Part shown: one piece after another, positions 50,689 to 62,543 of the stretch
Position numbering within the stretch: position 1 is the first letter of the stretch
Layout of the letters: every line of letters begins with the position of its first letter
Assembly (NCBI GenBank): GCA_022661535.1
Contig: JAKULF010000018.1
Coordinates: 248,001-312,000 of the forward strand
Direction: 5' to 3'
DNA length: 64,000 nt
Source: Eutypa lata
Taxonomy: Eukaryota; Ascomycota; Sordariomycetes; Xylariales; Diatrypaceae
Made by a program: the position numbers and the translations under genes
The notes under the pieces: generated by a model
Told to the model about the DNA's origin: nothing
Seen by the model: the letters and a program-made list of their open reading frames with translations, nothing else
Database searches by the model: none

Positions 50689-53472
50689 ATGAGCGTCAAT
50701 ATGGGCGGTGGCATGAACCCCATGGCCGGTGGCCCTGTCGGAGGCGGTGGTGGACACATAGCTATGATGCCCAATCATTCGCTCACCGCACCCGCGGGCC
50801 AGACTGACGGTCGCACCATGTTAAACACATACATTTACGACTTCTTTCTTCGCGAACGCATGTACGATTGTGCGCGTGCTATGCTCGCTAGTGAACAGAC
50901 CATCAATGTTGTCAAGGATAGCCCCGGACACCGTCGCGACGAGAACAACGGCAATCTAGGAAATGGTGTTGGCGACGATCCTATGGACACGGATAGCAAG
51001 GACGATCTCAAAGGGGAACGACCTGCCGACCTCCCTGCTCCTAACATACCGTCCCACTCTAATGGATCCTTTCTGTATGAGTGGTTTTGCTTGTTCTGGG
51101 ATATAATGTCAGCACAGCGAAACAAGACGGCGCATGGAAATATGAATCCCCACATCAATCAATATGTCAACTTTACACAGGTAAGCTAACATCAGGCTCT
51201 CTTTCTTTTTCTCCGATGAGAATTTGGATGTTTCGGGTAGCTGATCATTCTTAGCAACAATCGCGCACGAAACAAAATCAGCAGCAAGAGTTGTTGCGAT
51301 CAATGCGACCAGACGCTAACGGCATGTTCCAGCAGAATCCTATGATGCGGGGCATGCCCAACGGTATACAAATGAATGGGAAACAAAACCTCGCCAGAAC
51401 CGCCATGGCTAATAACCAAAAGTAAGAAATATAATGCTTCATTTTAGCCCGTCGGTTGCTAACTCCATTTTCGTGATTATAGCCCACAAGCCATGCAGAT
51501 GCTCCAGCAAGCGGCAGCAAAAAACCAGATGCAACGTGATCCTTCTAATATGGATGGTAACCAAAATCGCCCGAACTCTCCGGGATCAGCAGAGAACGCG
51601 CCTTCGCCTAGCAAACGACCACGTCTCGACGGAAACACGCCTTTCAACCCTCAGCATGGTGGCATGATGCCTAACGGACAACGACCTCAGCAAGGCATGC
51701 CAGGTCAACAGGTGGGCACTGCATCCAATACCAGCGCCGCCCAAGCCCATCAGATGCTTCTCACCAATGGCATCAACCCAACTAATCTTTCGCCTGCGCA
51801 GTTCGCGACGTTCCAGAACCAACCTCCTCAGGCTCAAGCCAAATCTATCCAGACGTATGCCCAGAACTTGCAACAGCACCATGGAAACCAGATGCCAAAT
51901 AAGCCCATGCATAACGCTGCTGGACCCCAAGGTCAGGGCTCTCCCATGATGGCCCAAGGACCTGACGGATCTACTCTGACGACATTCTATAACCCTGGCG
52001 AGATGGGTGGTCCGGGTGGTATGCGTCCTGGTCCTGGTCAGGGTCAGGGTGCAGGTGGCAGCAACCACGCCCTTCAGGATTACCAGATGCAGCTTATGTT
52101 GCTTGAGCAACAGAATAAGAAGCGTCTTATGATGGCTCGCCAGGAACAGGACAACATGGGCAATATCCCAAGAGAAGGTGGCCCAGGTGGCCCCGGAGGC
52201 CCGGGAGGTCCTGGAGGTCCACCCGGCCCCAACGGACAACCATTCCAGGACACCTCCCCTCAGGCGAACCGGTCAGGAGCATCCCCTAACCCCTCGGAAC
52301 AGATGAAGCGGGGGACTCCTCAGATGCCTCCAGCAGGAATCCCATCGCCTTTGCCAGAAGGCGCTCAGTCTCGCGGTTCTCCAAACCCCATCAACTTCAT
52401 GTCGAACCAGATGGATCCAAACATGCAACAGCATTTTTTCAAGAACATGAACGGTATGGATGGCAACATGGTACAGATGAACGGTGGCATGCGTCCTCCC
52501 AGTTCGCATCCCGGTCAACCTTTTAACGGCCAGATGACCCAGCAGCAGCAGCAGCAGATGATGGCTGCAAGACAGGCAGCACAGCAGCAGGCACAACAGC
52601 AGGCACAGCAGCAGGCACAGCAGCAACAGCAGGGCGGCCCAGGTGGTCCACAGATGCAATGGCAGCAAACTGGTCCCAATGGTAACGGCATGGCACCCCA
52701 GGGTCCTCAGGGGCAACAATTACAGGGAACGCCGCAACAGAGGTCGATGCCACCCCCATCAGCTCCTGCCGCAGGTGGTAACGCTGCCACTGGCCGCACG
52801 CAACCATCTTCGCCAGCACAGAGCACCGCGGCTCCTCCTACACCGCAGCAATCGAACAAGGCAGCTCCTAAGAAGAAGGATGCGAAGAGCAAGGCTAAGG
52901 TAAATATGAATAATCAGTCGCGAGTAGTGAATAATGTATATATCAGCAGCATGCTAACGGGTCTTTTTTTCAGGCTGCGGCTCAGAAGAAAACGGCTCAG
53001 GCGACTGGAGCAACTCCGGCCTCTGACACAGCTCAAGAACCGGAACCTCCGACACCTGCTACCCCGATTACTCCTGTCAACCCGCAAAGCTTCAACAAGG
53101 GACCGAATGGCGGAGGGGCACAGCAAGCACCTAACGCCCCAGCATCCGCTCCGCAACCCGCTCCTGCACCAGTTGCTCCCCCTCAAGCTCATCCAGACCC
53201 GAACGGTATCAACTTCACGGGCATGGACAACCCAACCAATATCGTATGTTCTTCCTCTTCCTCCTTGTTCTCCCTCATATCTAGTATTCGTATTAATGTA
53301 ACCATGACAGAACTTCGGTGATATGGACTTCGCCAACCCGCTTACCTCGGACAACGTGCTTCAAGATTTCGACTTCGACTCGTTCTTACACGAAGATGGC
53401 GACCCTACCGCCTTTGATTTCAACCCAGCCACTTTCACAATGGATGCGGGTGGCGAGATCACTGCGGATTAG
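50689..53472 (+). CDS. som1: LisH-domain transcriptional regulator, Som1/SomA/Flo8 type
   Basis: Five exons (50689-51180, 51255-51421, 51483-52899, 52974-53243, 53311-53472) give 835 aa. A Gly/Met-rich start leads to a LisH motif (MLNTYIYDFFLRERMYDCARAML, about residues 44-66), then SFLYEWFCLFWDIMSAQRN, the SSDP/LUFS-like block shared with plant LEUNIG and yeast Flo8. The rest is Gln-, Asn-, Met-, Pro- and Gly-rich, including SPSKRPRLDG (likely nuclear localisation) and CAG-encoded Gln runs near 52540-52630. It ends with an acidic, aromatic segment (NFGDMDFANPL, LQDFDFDSFLHEDGD), probably an activation domain. In Magnaporthe and Aspergillus, Som1/SomA acts below cAMP-PKA in adhesion, conidiation and virulence. 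Orthology is inferred from architecture. Confidence 0.9.
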
Positions 53473-54915
53473 GAATCTCCCTGATTTCTGTCCCGCCCGG
53501 GATCCAGCACGTTGGGATTCTCGGTCTCTATTTCGGATCTCTATTACGCATGTTTGGGCGTTTCTCGGTTGCTTACACCTCGCATATCGTTTCATGGTCA
53601 TGATCCCCGACGTATGTCACGCGATCAAGAGACCAGGCACCATCATCCAAAAGCTGCTTTTACTATGGGATTGTTTCTCTATTAGACTGGCGTTGGCAGT
53701 TTCTTTTTTATTGTCTCCTCATCATACCACTCGTAAGGCGTGGGACGTCTTACATACGCCGCTTCATTGCTTAGGTCATCTTCGCAGGACACTGCGATCG
53801 GTGCAAGGTTGATTTCTGAATTCTATCTGGTTGGGGGGGTTATTGCAGGCTTGACCATAGATCCTGCAGTTTCATATTTTCGTCTACACTTTGCCGCTTC
53901 TATTGGTCCTGGTGGCGCTCTGGATTTTAACTCATATATCCCCATATCGATGGCAATATTCATTAACATGTCTTGAACATCCGCGAGAAGCCATCGAGGC
54001 CAGGAAATCCATTAATACCTATCCGAGAACCCCACCATTTCGGGTTAGATAGGCACACAGGATAGGCACGCATACATACATACATACACACTTAAGCAGG
54101 GTTCTTATTTGCTCTTTTTTTCGACGTTGCGATACAAAGGGGATGTGAACATGATATTCTTTGCTTTAATTGTTTCTTTTTTTCCCCTTTTCTTCTCTTT
54201 TCATCGGAACACCAAAAAGAGCGGCGCGGATGAGGCGAAGACGGGTAACTCTTCTAACGGTGGTGGTGGGGGGGAACAAGGGGAGGCTATTTATCTATTG
54301 ATTTTTGATTTCTTGGTCTCTTGATGTACTGATAGAGGAATTGCAACCTAACCTACCTATGCTGTGTCGAAAATTTGATACCTAACCGATCTATTTGTCT
54401 CTAGTCTTTCATGCATCTCTGGACGTCCATCGTGTTTGATTAAGCCTGTCTCCAGCCTGGCATGGATATATTCATGCGTCTATCCTTCGCATTCCAGCTT
54501 TTACGGACTTCATATCTGCAACGAACGTAGTAGCTTGGGGATATTGAGTAGTGGGAAAGCTGTTGGTTAGGCTTATATATAAACTGCTATGAACGAGGCT
54601 AACTAGGTGGTGATAGGTAGGTACGTAGAAGACTAGGCATTTCAGCAGTATTAAATGACACGCACCACATTCCCCTATGTACGTACTTATTTACTTATTA
54701 TCTACAGGCTACAGAGTATCTATCTAGAAGTTGGACAAATACGCATGCTTGATTTCGCTCTGTTGCTGCTTGCAAGTAAGGGCTTCTTGACTTCGCGCTT
54801 TCTTTCCGTTCGCTTTTCCTGGTCTGATCGAGGGGATTTGACGTATTATGTGAACTAGATGGGAAAAGGGAAAGGGGAAAGGGGGACAGGGGGTGGGGGG
54901 GGCATGTAACATGAT

Positions 54916-54945
54916 ATGCCTGTCTGCATACGTGCTGACAGGCAT
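54916..54945. repeat. stem-loop, 9-bp perfect stem
   Basis: ATGCCTGTC and GACAGGCAT pair perfectly around a 12-nt centre that itself holds GCA/TGC, so the stem can extend past one T-T mismatch to a 4-nt loop. Confidence 0.7.
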
Positions 54946-55572
54946 GGAAAGTTCTGCCTTGGTAGCTAGCTACCTATATTCACTCCCGGCCTGGTCTGGT
55001 CTGGCCTTCTTGGGCTTTATGGGACGCGCAAACTGGTTGTATACTTGTGGATAATTAGCCCCGGAACTAATACACCGCAAGCAAGGTCTAGGTATCTGTA
55101 TAGATAGACTCTTTGGTATTTTTACCGTGTTGTTTCATTAACTATTGCGGGTTGTAGTGTCAGTTTGCTAGCCAAGGTGGTTGTTTAGGGGTCTTGTTTA
55201 GGGGTGTTCTTTTTGTGATGCAATGATGATGGTATTGTACGAAATTATTATGGTCTCGGCGGTTATACGTCCTCTGGATTGCGAAGGCATAGGTATTAAA
55301 TACTTTTTTGGATTCTGCAGGAGTTTGAGTAGCTTCTGAGGTATGGGTTGGATCGAGATAAGTAGAAAGGGGGAGCTACCTCTAGTTAATTAGTGAATGC
55401 TGAGTAGTTGGTGTGCTTATTTATACCTTTAAACTGTTTTTCCTCTCTTCATTTTTAACGTCTCTCTCATTTTGTTATGAATAATACTATGCTTTCTTTT
55501 TTACGGGATAACCAACATAGTCTGAGTCTGGTACTTGCCGTCTTAGATTCTAGGATTTTGGTAAAAGTACGG

Positions 55573-55599
55573 GCGTCCAAACGTTATTAGTTTGGACGC
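55573..55599. repeat. stem-loop, 10-bp perfect stem
   Basis: GCGTCCAAAC and GTTTGGACGC pair perfectly around the 7-nt loop GTTATTA. Confidence 0.7.
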
Positions 55600-56658
55600 T
55601 TGTTATGGCTTATATTCCTACATAGATCCGTCGCTTTGGAATATTTTGTCACACGGGGAATGGAGCCAAGTGTTGTTAGTTACAGGATATTTACAAAGAC
55701 AACCAACATGCTAATACTTCGAATGCCACACGACGATACTGGAATGTACAGATGCCTAGTAAGAGCCAATACATATTATCAGCGGTTAGGACGGCATTAG
55801 GATAAGAAAGAAACGTACTACTAATTTGTACATAAAATAATCGACGCCTTCATAGGCGTAAAGAGATAGAAGGTTATTGTGGACCTTAGGACCAAAGAAA
55901 ATTGTTGGTTGAATATTAGAACTAAGGTTCTGAGCCTTATAGCCGTTGTTATATATTTCGTCTTGCGGGACGATTAACACTTGGCTGCATGGTCTCTCTT
56001 CCCGTGGCAAGTCAGAATTTACTAACATCTCAGTCGTTGATCTATACCTACTATGAGTCTGTCTTCTTCTTCTTCTTTCCTCCTTCCTCGCTGGAGCTCT
56101 TCAGTTGGCAACCATGCGCCTCTACTTTTGTTGCGGCACTAAGTGTGGGCAGTCTCTTACATAAGGCTATGCAAGATGGTGCTCCTGGGCTAATTGCAAC
56201 ATTATACTTTTGGTGGTGTAGTGGTGGTCTAGTCCCTGCATGACTTCGACGTTGGTTTATACTAGCGATACTAGGTTCTAGCAAATGCTGCTGGCTATTG
56301 TTAGGGGAAACGAATCTGGGGGAGGGAGGCAGGCAGTAATGCGATCTGTATTAAGAGCTGATCATATTCTACCGTAGCTGTCGAATATCTAGATAGTAGT
56401 CTAGCTGGCATCTTAATAGTAAAGACCTACGTTTTTATTTATCTTAGTTCTACAGAGTTTCAGTTAGATATCTAGCAGGTTTTATTTCCGAGTTCTCTGA
56501 AGTAGGCAGATATGCGCCGCCTATCTCTATCCAAAAGACACATCTCTGATAAGAACAAACATACTTTCCTACTTGCTAGCCAATTTCACCAGCCCTAAGC
56601 GATGAACGAGAGAGAAGAGAGACAATGGCTAAAAAGAGAAAAAAGACAAAAAAAGAAA

Positions 56659-56750
56659 CTCCGAATCGGGGAATCGAACCCCGGGCTACCCGGATCGCAC
56701 CTTGATGAGGAGATGAGAGCGGATAATGTTAGCCACTACACCAATTCGGA
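56659..56750 (-). tRNA. tRNA-Glu (anticodon CTC) with intron
   Basis: On the minus strand the acceptor stem TCCGAAT pairs with ATTCGGA, followed by discriminator G and then a T-rich Pol III terminator. The D-arm contains GTGTAGTGGCTAACA (A box) and the T-arm GGGGTTCGATTCCCC (B box). The anticodon stem ATCCG pairs with CGGGT, leaving the loop CT-CTC-A..C. A 20-nt intron follows position 37, the canonical site. The mature length is 72 nt, normal for tRNA-Glu. Confidence 0.93.
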
Positions 56751-57934
56751 TGAACCGTCTTATTGGCTGTTTGATGTTTACAATTGTATTATTGGGCTAG
56801 ATAAAGAAAGGGTGGTGGTGCAGACTGGAGCAAACTGGAGCAAGCAAACGGGCCGGTCGGTTGTTCGGTCCTATTAGTCTAGACTATAACTAGTCTCCAC
56901 ATACATACCAGGCACTCTTTGTTTGGTGTAATAATCACCAGCTACGCTTGTGTAACAATCACTGTGTCATGTCCAGCCTCATCTAGGTAGGTAAACTAGG
57001 TGGATACCATAAGACATATAGTGATATTTATCTAATACGTTTTAAGATATATTAATTGTTGTCTAGGAATGCAGCTATAGGTATCAAATGAGAAATGAGT
57101 TTCTACTACTTCATCGGCTTGTCAAGGAGCCCGCCATAGACATGTGGCCCTTCGATGTGACACAATGTTGTTTCAGAGGGCTTAGATCTATCTTGCGGTT
57201 TAAGCGTTAAAGCTTTATGAGATGCACCAATATACGTTAATTGACGGGCCCTATGTTACAAATGAAAAGAAACCCCCTTTAAACTGACCTTCGTACGGTC
57301 AAATCATGGAATGACTTGGGGACCGGGTAGGCACACAGCCTGATAGTATTGTCCGAAGAAACCTAGGTGTTCAGGGGAAACATGACATTTAAGTTAACTA
57401 TAATCTGCAATAGTTCCCTTCATTCCATAATAACTGTAGGGGGTTAGATAGGGGGAGATCGTCGAGGTGGTTGGAGTTGTGTAAGTTATTTTTAGTTAGC
57501 TTAGTAAGTATGTAACAAATAGACGTCGGATATATAGCATACGAAGGGACTCGTTGCAGGAGATTACATTGCTTAACAGTCTCATCACAACCGAGTATGA
57601 AGGTTGTACCAGAAGGTTTAAGCACGGCGACATATCTTGCATTGTTACCATCTTGAAAACTGCCAGCCAGCTGGGCTCATTCAGACATTGTCGCACCAAC
57701 GCCGACACCACTACCTCACCTGCAAAATCCCATCGTTTATTGGTTCCCTAATTATGCAGGCTGGTAGTAACTCGGGTATCCAGACTGCAGTGCCTCTTAA
57801 ACCCTACTTCCTCATATTCTACTGGCTGACTGGCCATTATGGAACCCAACCCATGATATTTATAGTCAAGGCGCGGAGCGTTTTTGTCTCATAATGTCGA
57901 ATGAGCACAGCCGCCTACTTATCAATGGCACATC
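56751..57934. other. intergenic, no gene seen
   Basis: Between the tRNA and the decayed membrane-protein gene. No supported gene or RNA. Confidence 0.55.
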
Positions 57935-60134
57935 ATGGATGTTCCAAGCCGACTGTCAGATCGCCGCTCCTCAGCCTGCCCAAAGTTTCTGCCCGCCTGG
58001 ACTGTTCCCGTGTCTTTTTATCATGTTGCCGACACCTTTGCAGCAGTGGTGTCGGCAACTTCAACGACCGCGGAAGATTTAGCGTGCCTCCAACATGTGC
58101 TATCAAACCCCTCACTCGACTTAGACATTCTGCTCTTGATTACCACTCTGTCTGCAAACATAACTACCAAGTACCTCCCCGTCAGCAAAGCCTGGATAAG
58201 CAGTAAGAGAGCACTTGTAACAAGATCGTCGAAACCGGCGAACTGGCGTCCACACTGGCTTCGAAAAGTAGTTCTTTTCTCGTTCGGCCAGCGCGTCTAT
58301 GTTGTCAACGAGTCCATCCATGGCAAAGCTTCTTCACGATGCTGGCGAAAAGCGTTTAAGCCAACTACGCGACCGCTTAGCCCATTACGAATTCGTTGCA
58401 ACTCTGGGTCAGGCTGGCACGCCCCATATCAAAGCAATACGTAGACCAGGCAAAGAAAAAACGATAAAGTCACTTGGCTAGGCTTCTAGAACGTGGGCGT
58501 CTATCATACCAAAACGACACAAGAGGCAGTCAGCGGAAATCATGCCACCAAAAACCAAACCTCGTTGGAGACTATGGTCTAGTCATAAATATGCAATAAC
58601 ACTGACGCTGATATTGCCTCTGGTTTCTATCACTAGCCTAGAGATTTTGTGGCATTTCTCAGAAACCAACGACCGTTTCGTGTCCGTTGAAGAAACTAGT
58701 GCAGCGGCGTATGCTATTCGCTACAGTTCCTCAGCCCTCGTTCTGGCCATCGCAACTATGTTTAACTCGTTAGATTTCGCCATAGCTACCATGACGCCTT
58801 TCAGCGTTCTAGCCAAAGGACGTGCAGTAGTCGACCGTACCATGCTGTTTAGCATCGTCGAAAACCTGCCCACTATAGCGCTGCACAAAGCTATTCGTTA
58901 TAAACACCTCGGAGCGGCGCTGTCGTTGATGGCATCCACTATCGGGGGTGCCTTAACAATCGTGATTTCGGGTCTATGGTTTCTTGAACCGTCCGTCCAC
59001 GTTTCACAAGTTGCCACAGGTAGTATTCAATCTGGCTGGAGCGTGAGCTTTAACGCGACCAACCCCTTTACTGGCAGTATTGCCCCTGTACTCTTCGATA
59101 CCGTGCAGCATGGTTTCGTTTACAATCACTCTCTGATCTGGCAGAATGATACCGTGCTACCCAACGTTGGGGCCGCCAAGATTGTCGACTCCTTGACCCC
59201 GAAAGTGACTACCTACCACAGCTCCCAATACTCCCTCACTATCCTCGCCATCCAGTCATTTCTCAACTGCCCTATATTGCCCTTGTCCGCCGTCACTATT
59301 GCCGGGCCGTTTATTGACGACCCGTCTGATTTCAGGTATGAGATCAGCGCAGCCGCCCAACTCCCAGCCAACTGTGCCTACCATAATTCATCTAATAACA
59401 ATTCATCTAATACTGTCACGATTATGGACCCCCGCATTACCCGGCCTAGCTTTGCCATCGACGACTGGTTTATTGGACAATTAAGCGGCTTTCCTGAAAT
59501 CTCACCTTTCAAGGGTTGCCCTCTATTTGGCGCCCTATTTGGGAGATTCGGTAATATTGACCCCACCACAAACGGCAGCTTCACTGCCCTTCTCTGCACT
59601 CAACACATCCGATCCGTTCAGGCAAACATCAGCTATCTCCCCGTCTCACAAACTAGCCTTACTCCCAGCGAGGTCAGCTTGGATTCCACCGCACCAACAG
59701 TCCTCGTGGACCCACAATCCGGTCTCTCTTCTCTCTCATACCCTTTCTATGCTGGATTCAAGTACAATGTCACACCATTTGTCCCAACTGACTATCGAGG
59801 AGGGAGGTTTGACACAGTTTTCTCTCATCTAGTTGACGGGCCCCAAGGACTCCAGCGTGAGGATCTGGGCGCCCCAACCAAAGTCGTAGACGCTATGAAT
59901 CGGCTCTACCAGAAATACATGACGTACGTCATCGACATGAACTACCGCACCAACACTACAGCCATCACGCCTTCCATCTTGCCGATTCCCAATAATGGCG
60001 TCGTGAACGGGACTTGGAGCACAGAAGTGGGACGTCTCAAGCTCAGCAAGACTCAGATGGTGGCAGATTGGAAATGGGGCACGAGAGGAAGCCGCGACGT
60101 CGATCGATTCGTCAGAGGACTTGATGGTCTGTAG
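57935..60134 (+). pseudogene. DUF3433-like multi-helix membrane protein, decayed 5' half
   Basis: From 58542 a clean 530-codon frame reads KPRWRLWSSHKYAITLTLIL, a helix ending PLVSITSLEILWHF, then YAIRYSSSALVLAIATMFNSL, TPFSVLAKGRAVVDRTMLFS and a further helix (AALSLMASTIGGALTIVISGLW), followed by a large non-membrane domain with many N-x-S/T sites. This is the second-half layout of fungal DUF3433 proteins, which usually have another helix at the C-terminus; here the frame stops at VDRFVRGLDGL. Directly upstream in the same frame is LLHDAGEKRLSQLRDRL..YEFVATLG, which also resembles the family, but a TAG at 58479-58481 separates the two and a second TAG lies at 58269-58271. Further upstream another frame (57935-58444) is open. 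Either the first half has decayed, or 58542 is the start of a short version. Family assignment is from pattern memory. Confidence 0.55.
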
Positions 60135-61518
60135 GAGATTTGGTATCGACGTTGACGAAGATATTGAACCATGAAGCTGAGCTTGTCACGCTGATGCATG
60201 GGTGGACGTTGCAGGAGGTATTATGTGCCCAGGTAGTATATGATATAGGTCTATAAGAGTTGCCTGCATGAGTGTTGACACAGGGTGCCGTTGGTATATC
60301 CTCCTATAAAAACGCTTAATTCATTGTACATTTATTATAAATTGTGAAGGGATTACATATAATCTTTAACCCTGGTTAGTTTGTTTAAACCTTTAACCAT
60401 CACTACTATGGCACCAAATTCTAACCACTGTTAATAATAACATATAAATATATAATAAACACCAATAAATCATTTTATTAGCCACCACAGCGTATAACGA
60501 TTTAAGTAATTTGTAAAAGTTTCGTGGGTTGCATTGCAAGCTATGTATACGAGAAACCTAGATAAACAGATTGCAACGGCGAATATACACGAGCTCGTAA
60601 ACACGAGGTTCGAATGGTTTCCTTGCAATAGCCTGGTTAAGTAAAATAGACTTATAAAGTAGTGAACATACCAGCGTAGTACTGGAAGCTGAAGAAAGTA
60701 TTGTAGGAACAAATACAGTAAGCCGATGTAGATATTCTCGTTATACTTATAGAAAGGTTTTAGCCCTGCTCATGAGGGATATAAGCCTAAAGCGCATCCT
60801 CTTTCACCATCTACTGTAGGATATCATAGCTTACATAATTACATGTAGTGTGCAAATTCCTGTGCTTACTATTAAACACTGCGTCTGAGGTTTTAAGTTT
60901 GGTACGTCAGCCTATTGGATTGTTCATCAACCCGAATATCGGAATGCACTTTGGAGGTATGGTTGCTTACAGAGCTAGTACATATCTACATGAACGTTAC
61001 ATTCCGTCTCTTATAGACAGTAGTTGAGTAATAATGAAGTGATTATCGCTCAACTTAAACGTTGCATGCATCTGAATTTCAATGTCGTGTAGATAGGATT
61101 AACTATACACAGCATGCATTTGACGTCATGTTTCGCGTAAGTTGAACCAAAATGACTAGAATGTTTGTAATTAGGTTAATCGCCGGGTGTTTTCATTTTA
61201 GGTATGTCGGTTATGATCCCAACTCATAGGTAACTGGAGCTCTTTCTATGGCTACGTACAAATGTGAGCCAAACATTGGAGCTCGCATAATACTTACTGT
61301 TCTTTATAAACCCCCTCTCTCGTATTACTGCCCGCGTGCTCATTTTAAGGCTTGGCACCGGACTCCGGCCGGAAGTAAGACATTCATTGTTCTTTATAAC
61401 TGTCCTCTATAAAGCTTAGCTGGCACTCCGTCAATAAGACCAGTTTCCAAAGAAAGAAAACAAGACATACCTACCCTTAAACTTACGAGTAATCGCTCCT
61501 TTCTTCCCGCCCCCAAAC
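60135..61518. other. intergenic, A+T-rich; promoter of the SDR gene
   Basis: No supported gene. Two similar TTCTTTATAA segments (about 61300 and 61391) precede the SDR gene. Confidence 0.55.
61408..61413 (+). promoter_or_regulatory. TATA box of the SDR gene
   Basis: TATAAA 111 bp before the ATG at 61519, followed by a CAA/CT-rich leader. Confidence 0.45.
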
Positions 61519-62543
61519 ATGTCTCAATTCGCAACCTACCCCAGCCTGCGCGGCAAGACCGTCCTAATCACCGGCGGCGCCGAGGGCATCGGAGCGGCAT
61601 CGGTCGAGCTGTTCTGCCGGCAGGGCGCGCACGTCGTGTTCCTAGACTACAACGCGGACTCGGCGCAGAAGCTGATCGACAAGATGGCGGGGATCCCGGA
61701 CGCCACGACCCCGACGTTCATGCACTGCGACGTGACGGACCTCCCGCGCCTCCAGCAGTGCGCCGAAGCGGCCATCGCGGGAAGCGCCAGCGGTGGTGGC
61801 GGTGTTGATATCCTGATCAACAACGCGGGCGCCGCGGGCCGGAGCTCGCGCGTCCCCACGGCCGACGTCACCCCGGAGTCGTGGGACCGCGACGTCAACG
61901 TCAACCTGCGCAGCCAGTTCTTCCTGACGCAGGCGGTGGCGCCGTCGATGCGGAAGCGCGGGTCCGGCTCCATCGTCAACCTCGGGTCCATCATCTGGCG
62001 CATCCCCGCTACGGACTCCCCCGTCTACACTACCTGCAAGGCGGCGACGCTGGGCATGACCAGGATGCATAGTAAGGAGTTTGGTGGGGATGGGGGTGAG
62101 TGATAGTTCTTTTTGTTTTGTTTGGTTTCTTGGTTTGGTACTTTTTTCTTTTCTTTTTTTTTTTTACCTGTCTGTCATCTTGATACACTTTGGTGGAGAT
62201 CTAATGGGGGTGGAGGGGTTCGTCTGCTTGAACGAAGAGATGTTCAAGATGCTAAGATGCGCGCTTGGTTGCTGCAGTAGAAGAGTTGTTGCTGACCGAC
62301 CTTGTGTTGTGACATACAGTCCGAGTCAACAGTATCATGCCTGGGGCCATCGCAACCCAGCGCCAGATCGATGAGGTCCTCACGGAGGAATACCGGGCCA
62401 AGGTGATGGCTGCTCAGAGTTTGAAACGGGATCTCATGCCGGAGGAGGTTGCGAGGCTGGTCTTGTTTCTTGCAGCGGATGATTCGAGTGCTATTACGGG
62501 GTCTAGTTACGTCGTTGATGGAGGCTGGGTTAGCGACCCCTGA
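61519..62543 (+). CDS. short-chain dehydrogenase/reductase (classical SDR)
   Basis: Two exons (61519-62095 and 62320-62543) give 266 aa, a normal classical-SDR size. It has the cofactor loop TGGAEGIG (residues 18-25), LDYNAD at the end of the second strand (an Asp there favours NAD over NADP), CDVTD, the NNAG motif, catalytic Ser157 (NLGSII), Tyr170 and Lys174 (YTTCK), and the closing SSYVVDGGW. No signal or membrane segment. Substrate unknown. Exon 1 is GC-rich, with strong third-position C/G bias unlike its flanks. The intron is 224 nt, long for this window, and contains a T-run; the join VRVNSIMPGAI is typical for the family. Confidence 0.92.

Larger units (their letters stand above)
53473..56658. 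other. intergenic, no gene seen; two hairpins
   Basis: 3.2 kb between som1 and the tRNA. The first several hundred bases are probably the som1 3' UTR. Two clear stem-loops occur at 54916-54945 and 55573-55599. No supported coding gene. Confidence 0.55.

Noticed and set aside
51586..52239. 217-codon minus-strand frame
   Set aside because: Shadow of the Gln/Pro-rich som1 exon 3.
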